DNA of 64,000 bases from Adiantum capillus-veneris (GCA_014529385.2 CM043944.1:82634884-82698883); one strand, 5' to 3'. Shown: positions 44,754 through 57,155, counted from the first letter of the stretch. Notes: generated from the letters alone by a model not told the origin. Translations and numbers: made by a program.

Positions 44754-45650
44754 CTGTAGGCCGTTGTAAATCTTTACCTTGTTTAGCACATGCCTGAAGG
44801 GAGGTCACGAAAGAAAATCCCATTAACCATAAGATAAAGCATTCCTTTTGATCGATAAGACATGAACATTAGAAAGAAAATTTAGCAGTCATAACCTCAA
44901 GAAATTAAACACAGCCAATACAAGTAAATGTTTTCGAGGATTTTAATTATTGAGGGTATCCATAAAAGACATGTAATGCACCCATAATGGTGTAATGCCA
45001 CCTTAGTGTACATCATGACTAGGGGAGGAGGAGGATGCAGAGAGCTTGGATTCACCACCCAACAATAGAGGACAAGAGAGTGCTCTAAGCACCATACATG
45101 ATGTATATAATATGAGGATAACACCTCAAGGCCTAATTTTATAGTTATGGCCTTCATATCGACACTAGCCATGGTTGCCATTGGGCACTACAACCCTAGG
45201 AATCCTCACTCATGAACCCCAAATACTCAATATCCACTCTCCCATGGCATGCTCTTGGTGCATGAGCGAGCATCGCATTAGCCCCCTCTCTCTCCCCTTG
45301 CCTCCTCAAAAGAACACCATCTCCAAGTAGATGTATCTTTTTTTAGGTCCTTCCACATAACTAGAACTTTTAAGATACCTTATGCTTGGTATGACGATCC
45401 TATACCCAAAGATCATTTGACGCTCTAGTGGACTACGGGTGGCTCAACAAGCTCTATCGTGACATTTTTCGACTTGCTAACAACTCAATCTTGTAAGTCA
45501 CCCATCTCTCAAGCATCTGTTGCCTTACATATCATGACTAGTAGGATCGTTGAGGAACAACCTTGTGTATCTTGTATCTTTCCTCTTACCCTCTCCTTTC
45601 ATTCTACGACTAAGAAGGCATTCCATTTCATGTGTACATCCATAAAGACT
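44751..45650. other. No recognised gene
   Basis: Open frames up to 94 codons on both strands without known motifs. Probably degraded LTR or intergenic DNA. Confidence 0.35.
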
Positions 45651-45654
45651 ATGC

Positions 45655-46640
45655 TCTATGTAATGGAATTTGCCTATTCAGTTTGAGAATAGCGGAATTT
45701 AATGAGAGTACTTTCAAGAAATGATTTTGTGAGCATAGCGGGTAGACATAATTGAAGATAGCAACATAATCATAGCAATTAGTTAACTTGGCATAGACAA
45801 TACTTTTGCAAGAGAGAGAGTTTAGAGAACATGACAACAATTGAGGACCGGATTTATGTGGAGCCGGTCCCCCCTCCAATAGGCATTTGTATTATGATTT
45901 CTCCCATAAAGAGAGACTTGTTACAATACAGTCTTTGTGTTCCTTGTGACCTAGGTGATGCCATGAAGATGGAAGGCTTCATGCACCACAAACATAACAT
46001 AAACTTGAAGAAAGCTTTAACTATCCCAAGCCTCAGTCCCAAGACCTCAAACACCTTCGAAGGTGGAGAGAGCTAGCAGGGAATGAGGGTAGGGAAGAGG
46101 AAGAAGAAACATTTCGTAGGAGAAAGAATTAGTTCCTCACTTATCATACTCTTGTTGCTAGCATACATAATAGCATAGTAATGAAGAAGAAGGAGATGGA
46201 AAGCTTAAGCATTGAAGCATGGCTCTTGGTTGGATTTGCACTCCATAGCCAAGAGTGTTGGTGTAGGCTCTCAACCTCTACTTGCTTGGAGAGGGAGCTC
46301 TTGCACTTTGCATAGCACACAATGAGAGTGATTGTGAGTGTGTGTGGGTGAGTATACCCCCTAGGCACCCCCCTAGATTGCTTGGGTCGACCCCCCCTTG
46401 TAGCTCATGCCTAAAGCTCATTGGACCCCTCCAGGCCTAGCCAATCACAAGCAGGAGCCATTACAAGCAACATGGGTAGCCTTGGGACAAGTGTCCCCCT
46501 TTCCCCTTTGAGAGAGAGGACTTGATAAATGCTAAAACAATTAGATAATTCATGTAATTTATCATTGGACCCCTTTGAAGCTTAGCCAATAGGCTTCAAG
46601 CAACACATGAAGGTAACATGGGTAGGGGCCTGACATGTGT
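45655..46640 (+). repeat. Inverted dispersed repeat, left copy
   Basis: Starting near TATGTAATGGAATTTGCC, this segment aligns by eye with the reverse complement of 51290-52255 in the same block order: TTTTGCAAGAGAGAG, GAGAACATGACAA, GAGGACCGGATTTA, the CCTTGTGAYCTAGGTGATGC phrase, ACCTTCGAAGGTGGAGAG and CATTGGAYCCCTTT. An 81-codon frame here and a 122-codon frame in the other copy share their first 60 or so residues. Differences fall at all codon positions and include an indel, so conservation is not clearly protein-driven. It looks like an LTR family starting TGTAATGG. Confidence 0.75.
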
Positions 46641-46802
46641 CCTTGCTGCCTCTTCAAGTTGGGGCTTCCCTTGTGTGTGTGAGTGGGTGTTCTCTCTCTA
46701 GCTCCTAGGAAAAGGGCTCGCCCCCCCTCTTGTAGGAATGATTTTGACTTTAGGTGATCAAGCACCTTACTCATCAAACATGACAAAGCACTTGAACTAG
46801 GG

Positions 46803-46990
46803 GGTGTTCCCACAAGCATCTCAGGCAAGCTTCTCAAAGCACCTCAAGTACCTTAATCATGCAGCAAGTCAAGCACCTCAAGCATGGAGCCAGTCAAGCA
46901 CCTCAAGCATCTTAATCAAGCACCTCAAGCATGAAAAACACCTCAAGCATGACAAGCACCTCAAGCAGGACAAGCACCTCGAGCTTGGGC
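46803..46990 (+). repeat. Minisatellite based on AAGCACCTCAAGCATG
   Basis: About nine imperfect copies of a CAAGCACCTCAAGCAT unit with variable spacers (16-24 bp period). Confidence 0.88.
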
Positions 46991-47283
46991 CGGGTTCCCA
47001 CCTCAAGCTCAGCCCTAGCTTACTTAAGGTCAAAAGGACTTTTACACACATTTATTGGAGGTCTTCAATGAAGCTAACCCTAAGGTCTTATGCTCCATTG
47101 GTTAGCCTTGCTCTTTGATAGACCATCTCCCTTTTGGGCCCCTTTACATTGGCCCCGTGTTGAGATAGATCTAAAAGCACATACCTATATCTTAACACTT
47201 GTTCCCGTTTATTCTCCCACATTAAGTGATCAATTTAATATGAGAAAATCATTTGGGTTAGTTAGATATTAGATTTTATGACA

Positions 47284-47300
47284 TTACCTCTCTCTTGAAA
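47284..47300 (-). promoter_or_regulatory. Possible polypurine tract and LTR start of the chromovirus
   Basis: On the minus strand TTTCAAGAGAGAGGTAA is followed by TGTCATAAAATC at 47283, as expected after a GAGGACGAC-containing 3' end. The tract is degenerate, and no matching 5' LTR was found on the right side. Confidence 0.5.
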
Positions 47301-47642
47301 TCATAGTCGTCCTCGACTATGAGGTAGAAGAGATAAAGTCTTAGTCATTAGTCAATCGTACTTAGCGGGTAAAGGATCCCTTTTTACCCTACGACATCTT
47401 TCCAAGATGGATGACTAATCCATTTGGTGCTTGGGAGATATAGCTGCCGCAAGCATGTCTGCTCTTTAGTCCATTTCATTCTCCCAAAGTAGAGTGACAA
47501 ATTCTACTTGGTGTTTGAGAGACGTCGTCATCACAAACATGATTCTAAGCATGCATACTAGTTAAATTTGTGCACAATTAAAAAGAGGACTAGTCATATA
47601 AGACAAAAACATGAGTTATTTAAAAGAAATTTGTACATTTGC

Positions 47643-50600
47643 TTACTCTAATGTAGCATTGTAAGCATTGACAAGGTTCATACTATCCTTAAGTTGTACT
47701 CCTTGCATCCATTTAGCATCTTCAAAAGGATAATTTTTGAACTTAATAAGATACCGTCGGATAATCTTACCATGTCGTAGTACCTTGTCTTCATGCCGAA
47801 GGATAGCTTCGGGTTGTAGCACCTCTTCTTGGTCTTCAACTTCGGGAGGGTCTTCAATAATTGCTTCAATTGGTGGCTCTCCTTTGTAGGGCTTAAGTAA
47901 GCTTACATGAAAGGCATTGTGTATAAGCCAATGGTTGGGCAACTTGAGTTGATAAGCCGTTTCATTGATAGGCTTCAAGATTTGGAAAGGACCATAGTAT
48001 CTTTTTGCTAGTTTAGCATAATACTTTTGATGGCCCGTAGGATTTTTGCCCGTCGTTTGCCTTAATCGAGCCTTAGGAAACTTGAGTAAGACCCAATCAT
48101 TTTCTTTCAACATTAAGGCTCTTCTGTGCTTATCAGCAGCAGCTTTTTGCCTTTTTTGAGAGATGGCTATAGCCTCCCTAATCTTTTGAAAAGATTCTTG
48201 TAGGTCACGGCTATACTCATCGGCGGCGAAGATCTTCCCATGTACTTTCAGTAGCAAGGGACTTTTAGGTCTTCCTTCTATGATCTCGAAAGGTGCTTTG
48301 CCCGTAGAAGTATGTACATTATTATTGTAGGCATACTCTACTAGCGGTAAATACTTTTCCCATTGTGAGCGTTGATCTACTTCGGTAACATAAGTCTTGA
48401 GTAGATCGAGTATCGTAAGATTGGCTATCTCACTTTGGCCATCCGTTTGTGGGTGATAGGCCGAAGAGAAATTCAATCTTGTTCCTAGATTTTCAAAGAG
48501 ACCTTTCCAGAAATTACTGGTCATTCTAGGATCTCTATCTGACACGATGGATGTGGGTAATCCATGGTGTTTGAAAATCTGAGATATGAAGAGAGTTGCC
48601 ATTTGATGTGCCTTAATAGTCTTTTTGACAGGAATAAAATGTGCTTGCTTGCTAAACCTGTCGATTATTGTCCATATTCCTGTATTCCCATGGATAGACT
48701 TGGGTAATCCAAAGATGAAATCCATGGATATACTCTCCCATGGTGAATTTGGAATAGGCAATGGCTGGAGTAATCCAGGTTGCTTCCCTCTATCATACTT
48801 GGTCTTTTGGCATACTACACATTTTGAAACATACTCTTGTATGTCCACTTTCATGGTAGGCCAATAGAAATACGTCTCTACTCCTCGGAGAGTAGGTTGA
48901 ATACCTCTATGCCCTGCATATGGAGGAGCATGGGATTCATACATAACCTTCTCACGAAGGGAATGGGTAACACATAGCCTATTGCCGTGGAGAAGATAAC
49001 CATCCTGCAAGGTGAATGGTTCCTCTTTCTTCCCCAAAGCAAGGGCTGACATTATGTCTCTAAAGTCAGGGTCAGTAGCATACTCATCTAGCATAGAGGA
49101 TAGATCATTGTGAGTAGCTATAGACACCGCATTAACTTTTGGTCGTCGTGAAAGTGCATCGGCAACTTGATTGTGCTTACCAGCTATGTGAGCAATATGG
49201 AAATTAAATTGCGAAAGAAAATTTGCCCACCTCATTTGTTTGTCGGAAAGCTTGGTTTGCGTCATGAAATACTTGAGACTTTGGTGGTCGGTTCGTAGGA
49301 TAAATGGAGTCCCCAATAGGTAGTGCTTCCATGTGTCTAGGGCATGTAGAACAGCTAAAAGCTCTTTCTCATAAATGCCCAAGACTCGTTCATCACCATT
49401 GAGCCTTCGGCTCTCATATGCTATGGCATGCCCTTCTTGAAGCAAAACTGCTCCAAGGCAATCACCACAAGCATCACATTGGACCTCAAATGGCTTTGAG
49501 AGATCCGGAAGCACGAGGACTGGTTGGGAAGTAAGCTTCTCTTTGAGTTTTTGAAAAGCATTTTGCTCCTTAGCAGACCATACAAACTTAACGTTCTTCT
49601 TGGTTAAGTCGTGTAGTGGTCCTGCTACTTGAGAGAATTTTGCTATGAAGCGTCTATAGTATGCACACATACCAATAAAGCTTCTTAGCTCATGTAGATT
49701 CCTTGGGTTAGGCCATGATTTTATTACCTCTAACTTTGATGGATCCATACGAATACCATCGTGAGAGATAATATGGCCTAGATATTGAATCTCTTGAAGG
49801 AAGAATTCACTTTTCTTTTGGTTGAGAAAAAGTTTGTTCTCCCTCAAGGCTTGAAAAATCACTTGGAGATGTTGCTTATGTTCCTCCAAAGACTTGGAGT
49901 AGATGATGATATCATCAAAGAACACTCCAGTGAATTTTCGATATGGTCTAAAAATTTTCTCCATCAAACGATTGAACGTAGCTGGTGCATTAGTCAAGCC
50001 AAAAGGCATGACTAGATATTCATAAAGACCAAATGTTGTGCGAAACGCGGTCTTTAAGATATCCTCATCCACTATCCTTATTTGATGATAGCCACTCTTA
50101 AGGTCAATCCTACTGAAGTAGGTAGAGCCTTGTAGCTTATCAAACAGATCTTCTACCCGAGGTACGGGAAATCTGTTTTTGATAGTGATATGGTTTAGTG
50201 CTCGATAGTCCACACACATACGGTATGTACCATCTTTCTTTTGCACTAAAAGGACTGGAGAACAAAAGGGAGAGGAACTAGGCCTCACCATCCCTTTTTC
50301 TACCAGCTCTTGTACTTGCCTCATGATCTCCTCTTGTTGAGCTTGTGAGACTCGATAAGGAGGTTTGTTAGGCGGTGAGCTTCCTGGAAGGAGCTCAATA
50401 CGATGGTCATCATCCCCTCGTTTTGGAGGTAGGTCCATAGGGATATCATCGATGAACACATCTTGGAATCCTTTTAGAAAAGTAGACAAGTCTAACTCTT
50501 CGTGATTCCTATCATTTTCATTTGATGAAACATTATTAGCTTTTAGAGACTCTTTGACATAAATCATGTACGCAGAAACTGAGCTCTTCATTGATTTATC

Positions 50601-51265
50601 AAAAGAAAGAGGATTTACAAGTGGAATAGTGCGACCACACTCACTAGCATCTATATACATGTTCTTTCCCCTGTAGGTGAAGTAAATTCTCCTTTCAGGG
50701 AACTTCATGTTGGCAGCCATGCGATCAAACCATGGTGCCCCTAGGATAACATCCTGATGTTGGAGGGGAGAGATGAAGAAGTCTTCTTTGTCGACATAGC
50801 TTTGGACATGAAGCCTCAACTTTCCAATCAAGGGAGTAACGGAGGCATGTTGTCCCTTGAAAGCTGCATCAGCTGTTACTATATCTCCCATCTCAAAAGC
50901 TTGAATGCCCAACTTGGTGGCCAACTCTATTGATATGAAGTTGAGAGTAGAGCCAGGATCAAACAAGATGAAGGCATCATGCTCTCTTACCTTTCCCCAA
51001 GCATAGGAGAGTGATGATCCTTTGCAATGAGCATCCTCTTTTGGAGCTTCGATGGTGGAAGCCCTAGGAGTCTCATTGCGAGTATTCTTCTTGGGGCAAG
51101 AACGATAGCCATGTCCTTGCTCCCCACACTTGAAACACTTATGGTCCTTGCGAAAAGCTTCAAGCTCTTCAGGAGAGAGTTTGTTTTTACCTTTGTAAAC
51201 TCCCTTCTCCTTGGACCGATTGTTGTTGTTGTTGTTGGAAGTGCAAAGACTAAGGTGCTTGAAGT
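47643..51265 (-). CDS. Chromovirus pol (protease, RT, RNase H, integrase, chromodomain) with gag tail
   Basis: The open frame begins after a stop near 51270 and runs to 47643. From 50966 it has 1107 uninterrupted codons. The gag remnant at the right end shows one zinc knuckle, CFKCGEQGHGYRSC (about 51112-51153). Protease: ILFDPGSTLNFIS and DVILGAPWFDRM. RT: LLVQKKDGTYRMCVDYRALN, FSRIDLKSGYHQIRI, VMPFGLTNAPATFNRLM and catalytic FFDD. RNase H: VQCDACGDCLGAVLLQ, YEKELLAVLHALDTW, RTDHQSLKYF. Integrase: HRGIQPTL, CVVCQKTKYD, then D in SMDFIFG, D in IVSDRDPRM and E in DGQSEIANL. GPFQILK and a chromodomain-like end (YLIKFKNYPFEDAKW) follow. The frame is intact, but the 5' LTR and most of gag are missing. 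The protease triplet is D-P-G. Confidence 0.9.
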
Positions 51266-51289
51266 GTTCAATTCAAACATGATATCTTA

Positions 51290-52255
51290 AGAATCATAAA
51301 AGATACATGCCAAGATCCTCCCCATTTGGCCCTCATGATCTGCTTGAATCCTATTGGATAGGTTTTAAAGGGATCCAATGAGAATTTAGATGCATAAAAA
51401 TAGATAATTAAGTTCTTTCTCTCAAAGAGGAAAAAGAGGACACGTATCCAAATGATACAATTAAAATAATACAAGAGCGACAGAGAGAGAGAGAGAGGGA
51501 GGGGGGAACCAAGCATGAGAGGGGGTATACTCTCCCACACACACACACACACACTCTCTCTCATTGAGTGAAGTGCAAAGTGCAAGAGCTCCATCTCCTT
51601 CTCCAAGCTTGTTGAGAAATTGAGAGCCTACACCAACACTCTTGGCTATGGAATGCAAATTCAACCAAGAGCCATGCTTCAATTCTTAAGCTTGCCATCT
51701 TCTTCATCTTCATTACTATGATGTTATGCTATGCTAAGCAAGAAGAGTGATGAAAGTGAGGAACTATTTCTTTCTCCTATGAATGATTCTTCTTCCTCTT
51801 CCCTACCCTCAATATTCCCCGCTAGGTCTCTCCACCTTCGAAGGTGTTTGAGGCCTTGGGAATGAGGCTTGGGATAGTTAATGCTTTTTGCAAAGTTTAT
51901 GTTATGCTCGTGATGCATGAATCTTTCCGCCTTCATTGCATCACCTAGATCACAAGGAACACAAAGATTGTATTGTACCAAGTCTCTCTTGATGGGAGAA
52001 TCTATAATATAAACGCCTTTTGGAGGGGGGACCAGCTCCAAGTAAATCCGGTCCTCAACTATTGTCATGTTCTCTAATACTCTCTCTTGCAAAAGTATTG
52101 TTCATGCCAAGTTAATTAAGTACTATGTTTATGTTGCTACCATCAATTAAGTTCACCTTCTATGTTCTCAAAGTAATCTCACAAAAATGCTCACTCTAAT
52201 TCTCTTAATTCTGATATTCTCAAAGTTCATAGGCCATTTCCATTACATAACAATG
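51290..52255 (-). repeat. Inverted dispersed repeat, right copy
   Basis: Reverse-oriented copy of 45655-46640 (see there). It contains (GA)n at about 51480-51498 and (CA)n(CT)n at about 51537-51560. It abuts the truncated gag of the chromovirus, so it replaces or interrupts the element's 5' part. Confidence 0.75.
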
Positions 52256-52790
52256 TATGCACTATTTTAAATAGCTATGTATAAAAGGTTTATGCAATAT
52301 GTACGTAATTAATTTGCATCTATATTTCCTTATACACATGTGAGCCATCAAAACAATAGTACTTTACTCCAAGATAGTGTCCAAACTACTAACCATGGCT
52401 TCTTATCACTCCTACGGTTAATGAGCTAGCTTACTTCAAAGCTATGAGTTGCATGAAAGAATTGGTGGTAATCAAGAAAATCAAATGCTTCTAGCCCCAT
52501 TCATCACTATAAATATTTCTATAACAAATTTAAAATTGTAGTAGAGATTGATTTTTGGCAGTGCTTGAATTGTTTTTCAATACTATAATGATTTGTAGCA
52601 CTTCAAAATTGGTATGGGAAAGCTTTACTAGTTTCTAATATTGCACAAGGGTTTTCTAGTATTGCTTGACTTGTTTCTAGGTTTGTGACTATGTGGTTTC
52701 TAGCAAATGAGTATGTGTTCTCGTAATGATTGAAAGTTTGTAGTTGTGACTGTAGGGTTCCCAATAGTAGATTCCAATTGCTAAAGAGTT
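52256..52790. other. No gene; leads into a tandem array
   Basis: Recurrent GGTTTCTAG/TTTGTAG phrases begin at about 52570, apparently the decayed edge of the array that follows. Confidence 0.5.
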
Positions 52791-52793
52791 TGT

Positions 52794-53575
52794 AGCATTG
52801 TTGTGCTTTGGTGATTGGACTATCTAGTTTCTAGCACCAAGTAGGTGTTTTTTAGTAATTCTTGACAGGTTTGTAGATTGTGATTGGGGTTTCTAGCATG
52901 GACTAGGTGATTTCTAGTAGTGCATGGCTCATTTGTACTGCTTGATAGGTTTCTAACTATGACTATGTGGTTTGTTGCTTTAAATAGGTGTTTTGTAGCT
53001 CTATGACAATGTGGTTTCTAGCTTTGACTAGGTGGTTTCAAGTAGCAATTAAATGATTATGAATAGTGCTTGGGAGGTTTCTAGTATTAGATTTATTGTT
53101 TTTAGGGATTCTTGGGAGGTTTCTAGTAGTGGTTTGCTAGCTTGTAGCACTGATGTGCTTTGGTGATTGGACTACTTGGTTTCTATGTGAGTAGGTGTTT
53201 TCTAGTAATCCTTAACAAGTTTGTAGAAAGCATTGAGTAGGTGATTTCTAGTAGTGTGTGGCTGGGTTGTACTGCTTATTGATAGGTTTCCTGCTGTGAT
53301 TGTGTGGTTTGTTGCATTGACTATGTGTTTTGTAGCTCTATGAAAAGGTGGTTTCTAGCAATGTGACATGTGGTTTATAACTTTGATTGGGTGGTTTCAA
53401 GTAGAAATTGAATGGTTATCAATAGTTCTTGGGAGGTTTGTAGTAATAGATTCATTGTTTTTAGCACTACTTGGGATGTTTCTAGCAGTGCTTTGGTGGT
53501 TTGTAGCACTGCAAGGCTTTAGTAATGAGTAGGTGTTTTCTAGTAATTTTTGACAGGCTTGTAGCACTTCAGTGG
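52794..53575 (+). repeat. Tandem repeat with period about 350 bp and a short inner motif
   Basis: GTGCTTTGGTGATTGGACTA at about 52803 recurs at 53155, a 352-bp offset, with matching order of phrases in between (AGGTGTTTTSTAG, TGGTTTGTTGC, GGTGGTTTCAAGTAG, CTTGGGAGGTTT). A partial third unit starts near 53500. Inside each unit GGTTTCTAGYA-like words recur every 30-40 bp, so the unit is itself built from a shorter repeat. Confidence 0.85.
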
Positions 53576-53719
53576 CATTAAACCATTGTGTTGTTTTTGA
53601 GGTGGATCTGTTTGAAAGGTTCAAGGTTGCATATCTAGATGTTCAAATTCTACAACGATGTTTTGAGTATTTGAAGTCATATTTTGTGTGCAAGCTGAAG
53701 GAAAGTTTAAGGGCAGCAA

Positions 53720-55134
53720 TCAATCACATGCGATAAAAGTGTTTTGGCCTACATGGAGCTGCATGTAATGCACATGCTCAATATGTGCCCACAATTTAGA
53801 GATTCTTCTTGTAATGCTTCTTACCCTGCGTACAAGAGTACTACAACTTTATGTGAATCTGTTTTGTGCCCCAAGTCCACAGAAGCATCTTTTCACAAGT
53901 ACAATTTTTTAATGGACACATGTGTTGATTGTGGGACCAAAAACATTTTCTTTTGTCCAATAGAGCTTGCTAAGAAGGATCTGTAGGTTTTCGTCAAATT
54001 TTTTGAAGATGTCGGGGTTGATGTTAACAAAGTTATGGGACAACAATCAAAAAGGGAGAAAAAAGAAAAGAAAGGATTTTCTTTACAAGAAATTACCCTA
54101 TAGTGAGCTTCTCCATGTGTTTCATACACACCTTTGGAAGTTCATAAAACACAATTTCATTTGTAGATGGCAAGCTAAACAATTCAAGGAGTCTCTTGAA
54201 CAATTTTTGAATGATACACCTATTTCCATCATTGACTTTGCCGAGAATTACACTTTTAAAGAGCAAAATGAAATTTAGTCCATGCATTGGCTTTCCTTCT
54301 AGGTCACAATTCTAGTGCAATAAACCACTTCAAGGTGAACGGTGCGGTAAAAAATGTTGTTCATTTCTATATATCTCAAGACAAAAAGCGTGATACATTG
54401 TTTGTTTAGCATTACTTAATTCTGCATCACAAATGGTTGAAAGAACAAGGGATGGCACCAAAGTATCATTGGGTGTGGTCAGAAGGAGCAACATCTCAAT
54501 TCAAGGCAAAGCAACCATTTTACCGTGTTGCATGATACAAAATGTTCACAGGTATTGAAATGCTATGGAACTTCTTTTGTTCAGGTCATGGCAAGGGAGA
54601 ACATGATGAGGCAAGTTCTATTATTAAGAGAGAACTGACACAAGAGAAACTCAAGGCAGATGGTGTACCTATAAATGTGCAGAGATGTCATGGGCTTTCG
54701 GAGGGTCAAGTACTGAGGTTCAAATGGAGAAGACATGGTTTTTTGGGAGATTAAAGAAGGGGAGATAGACCGTAACATCAGGTGGGATTGCAAAGCCATT
54801 CCTCAATCTTGCTCCATTCATAATGTTAACGGATACAATTCTTGCAATGCCTAGGTGCTTAGGTTTAGGTGGCTGGCATGATTCTACACTTGGTGCTTGC
54901 AGGGGCCTTGGAGAAGATGCACAAACAAGGATTACAATTGGAAGCTGGATGTATCACATTATTGTCCCTATTCATGAAATACGTAATGATGATGAAGAGG
55001 ATGCTGATGAGACCTTGTACATAGGCCATCATGATGCTTTGAGTGTTGCTCTTACAATTGGAGACAACTTTGAAGACAATACAAAATTAGACAATGATGA
55101 AGGAAAACACTACCTCTATGTTGACTGGTTCTAG
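53720..55134 (+). pseudogene. Decayed transposase-like gene (FAENY ... HGKG family)
   Basis: Pieces in changing frames form one protein in order. 53744-53986 has Cys-rich LCPKSTEASFHKYNFLMDTC, CPIELAKKDL. 53967-54278 has LHVFHTHLWKFIKHNFICRWQAKQF then ISIIDFAENYTFKEQNEI. About 54440-54530 reads KYHWVWSEGATSQFKAKQPF. 54542-54754 reads MLWNFFCSGHGKGEHDEASS. 54823-55134 is an acidic C-terminal part ending HYLYVDWF. I associate D-FAENY, the S-D/E-G-x-x-x-Q-F/Y-K block and F-F-x-x-x-HGKG-x-x-D with a widespread, poorly described transposase-like family in animals and non-seed plants. That link is from memory. At least three stops or frameshifts make this copy dead. Confidence 0.5.
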
Positions 55135-55139
55135 TTTTT

Positions 55140-57155
55140 GCTATAATCTTTGATATGATAGGCCTTGCATATAGGTGGTTAGGAAACACTACCTTGATAT
55201 GGATTTGGGTGAGAAACGGGTTGAATTGACTCTAATGGTTTTCGAATGACTTTAGCAAATCATTTTGATTTCCTGTGCTAAATGATATGGTATCTTGAAT
55301 TATTTAATGCACGGTTTAGCATGATGATTTTGAATGTGCTTGCATAACAAAATATTATGGAGATTTTATCAATCAATCCTTGTTGTTTACTATAGGGTTT
55401 CATAATAAAATATTATGGGATTTTATCAATCATCTCTTGATAATTTACTGTAGGCTTTAGGTTGTCCCACTCTTATAAAGTTTTCCTAATAGTGCATAAG
55501 GAGTTTGGTATCAAGTTTGAACTAAAACTTACTATTGTGATTACATGAACATTGCTATATTGGAGCAATGATTGCTATGGAATTACAGTGTTAATCCTTA
55601 CTGGGAGCTGGTTCTAGTCTTCATAGGCTGTGGTACTAAAGGAATTAGACCTGGCTCTAGTTTTGAATGGCGAGATTAAGACTTAGGGTTGGAACATTGT
55701 CTTGTACTGATTTTTTGAGTATTACTAGTCTCCCTTGTCTGCTCATACAAATAGACATCATAGTTTTATTCCTGAATCTATGACTGATTCTACTTATACT
55801 TTACTTTACTGGTTTTGTTTATACTTTGGCAATTCTGCTTATACTTTGCTTTATTGGTCTCTTTTGCTGTGTTTATACTAGGAAGATTTATCAGAGTGTT
55901 GGTGATTTTCTATACCTAAACTTCACCATAAGGCTTTTGATATGGATGGCCTGAGTAATACAAGGCTAGGGTAGCTGTCTTTTACTTGACTATATTAAGA
56001 TTTATTTAAAAATAACTTAAATGATGTTCTTTATTGATATATCCATGGTTTGAATATTGTACCTGGAACACACCAATGGGGTTGGCTGGGGTTAAGGATG
56101 ACATGTGTGCTATCTAAATCTTGGCTGATGAATGTTTCTCTATTGCCTTATTGTAACTTTGAACATACTGTAGACCTTTAGTAAACCTAGTGATTGGATA
56201 AAATTTGCATAGCCTTGATTTGATAATATTTGCATAGACTGGTAATAAGATTAGTGATATTGGACTTACACTTGGGGGATGGCTGCTTTGACACTGTAGG
56301 ATATATATAGTCTTTAAAGCATGATATGGTTTTACTGAGAATTTGATCCTTACTTTAGGCTCAAAATTTGGTATTATCTACTGGAGATTTCAGTTCTTGT
56401 TTTAACATAAACTTAAGAAACCAAGAAGTGGTTTGACAAAAAGGCTTCATGTTTTGACTTCTTTGGGATAAATAAATGAGTAAAACACTTGGATCAGAAG
56501 GGGTGATGGCCTTCTGATCAGAACTTAATCTAATTAATAAATATACAATTTCCTTAAAAATTTGGGGTAATTACCAACCTTAGTACAACCTATTATAAAG
56601 ATCTCACTTGCATCAGAAGGGTTGATGGCCTTCATATCACAACTTAAAAGGAATTAAAATTGAAAAAACACACTCTACATTTAATTAGGAGGGGTAATGG
56701 CCTTCTGATCTCAAAAATAGTGATAGCTTCAAATCATTTTTCTGAGAATGGATACTTGCTGATATTTGACACTAAATGGATGGTAGGTATAAATTAAAAA
56801 GGTTTTAAGTAGGACATGGATAACAAGTAATAGGTTCGTTGACACCTGTAACACATATTCAAGGCTAACAAATATGTTGTCTTGTTTATGTGGATGCAAG
56901 TAAGGACTCTATCTTCACTTAGGATTATTTTGGCTTTATTGCTATCGATCATCGTCGAGCTTGTCCTCTATCACTTTAGTATCAGTTGTTCTTGTCTATC
57001 TTATGTACAAGTCACTAGAATGATACCTCATTCTCACTATGATATACCAAAATGAATCAAAGACTGAGTCGTTTTTGTGCTAATCCTTGTCCTTTGTCTA
57101 ACACTAGCTGTCTTCTGAACTATTATGTCCTTTTGTGTATAAGTATAAGTTTAAA
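55140..57155. other. No gene; contains three related short hairpins
   Basis: An imperfect inverted repeat GATCAGAAGGGGTGATGGCCTTCTGATC occurs at 56492-56519, with related copies at about 56612-56637 and 56687-56712. Otherwise AT-rich DNA with no supported coding frame. Confidence 0.55.

Noticed and set aside
51724-52092. 122-codon frame shared with the left inverted repeat, first thought to be a conserved gene
   Set aside because: Differences between the two copies fall at all codon positions and include a frame-breaking indel, so the similarity is better explained as a DNA repeat.
45655-52255. The two inverted repeat copies as the LTR pair of the chromovirus
   Set aside because: They are in opposite orientation; LTRs of one element must be direct repeats.
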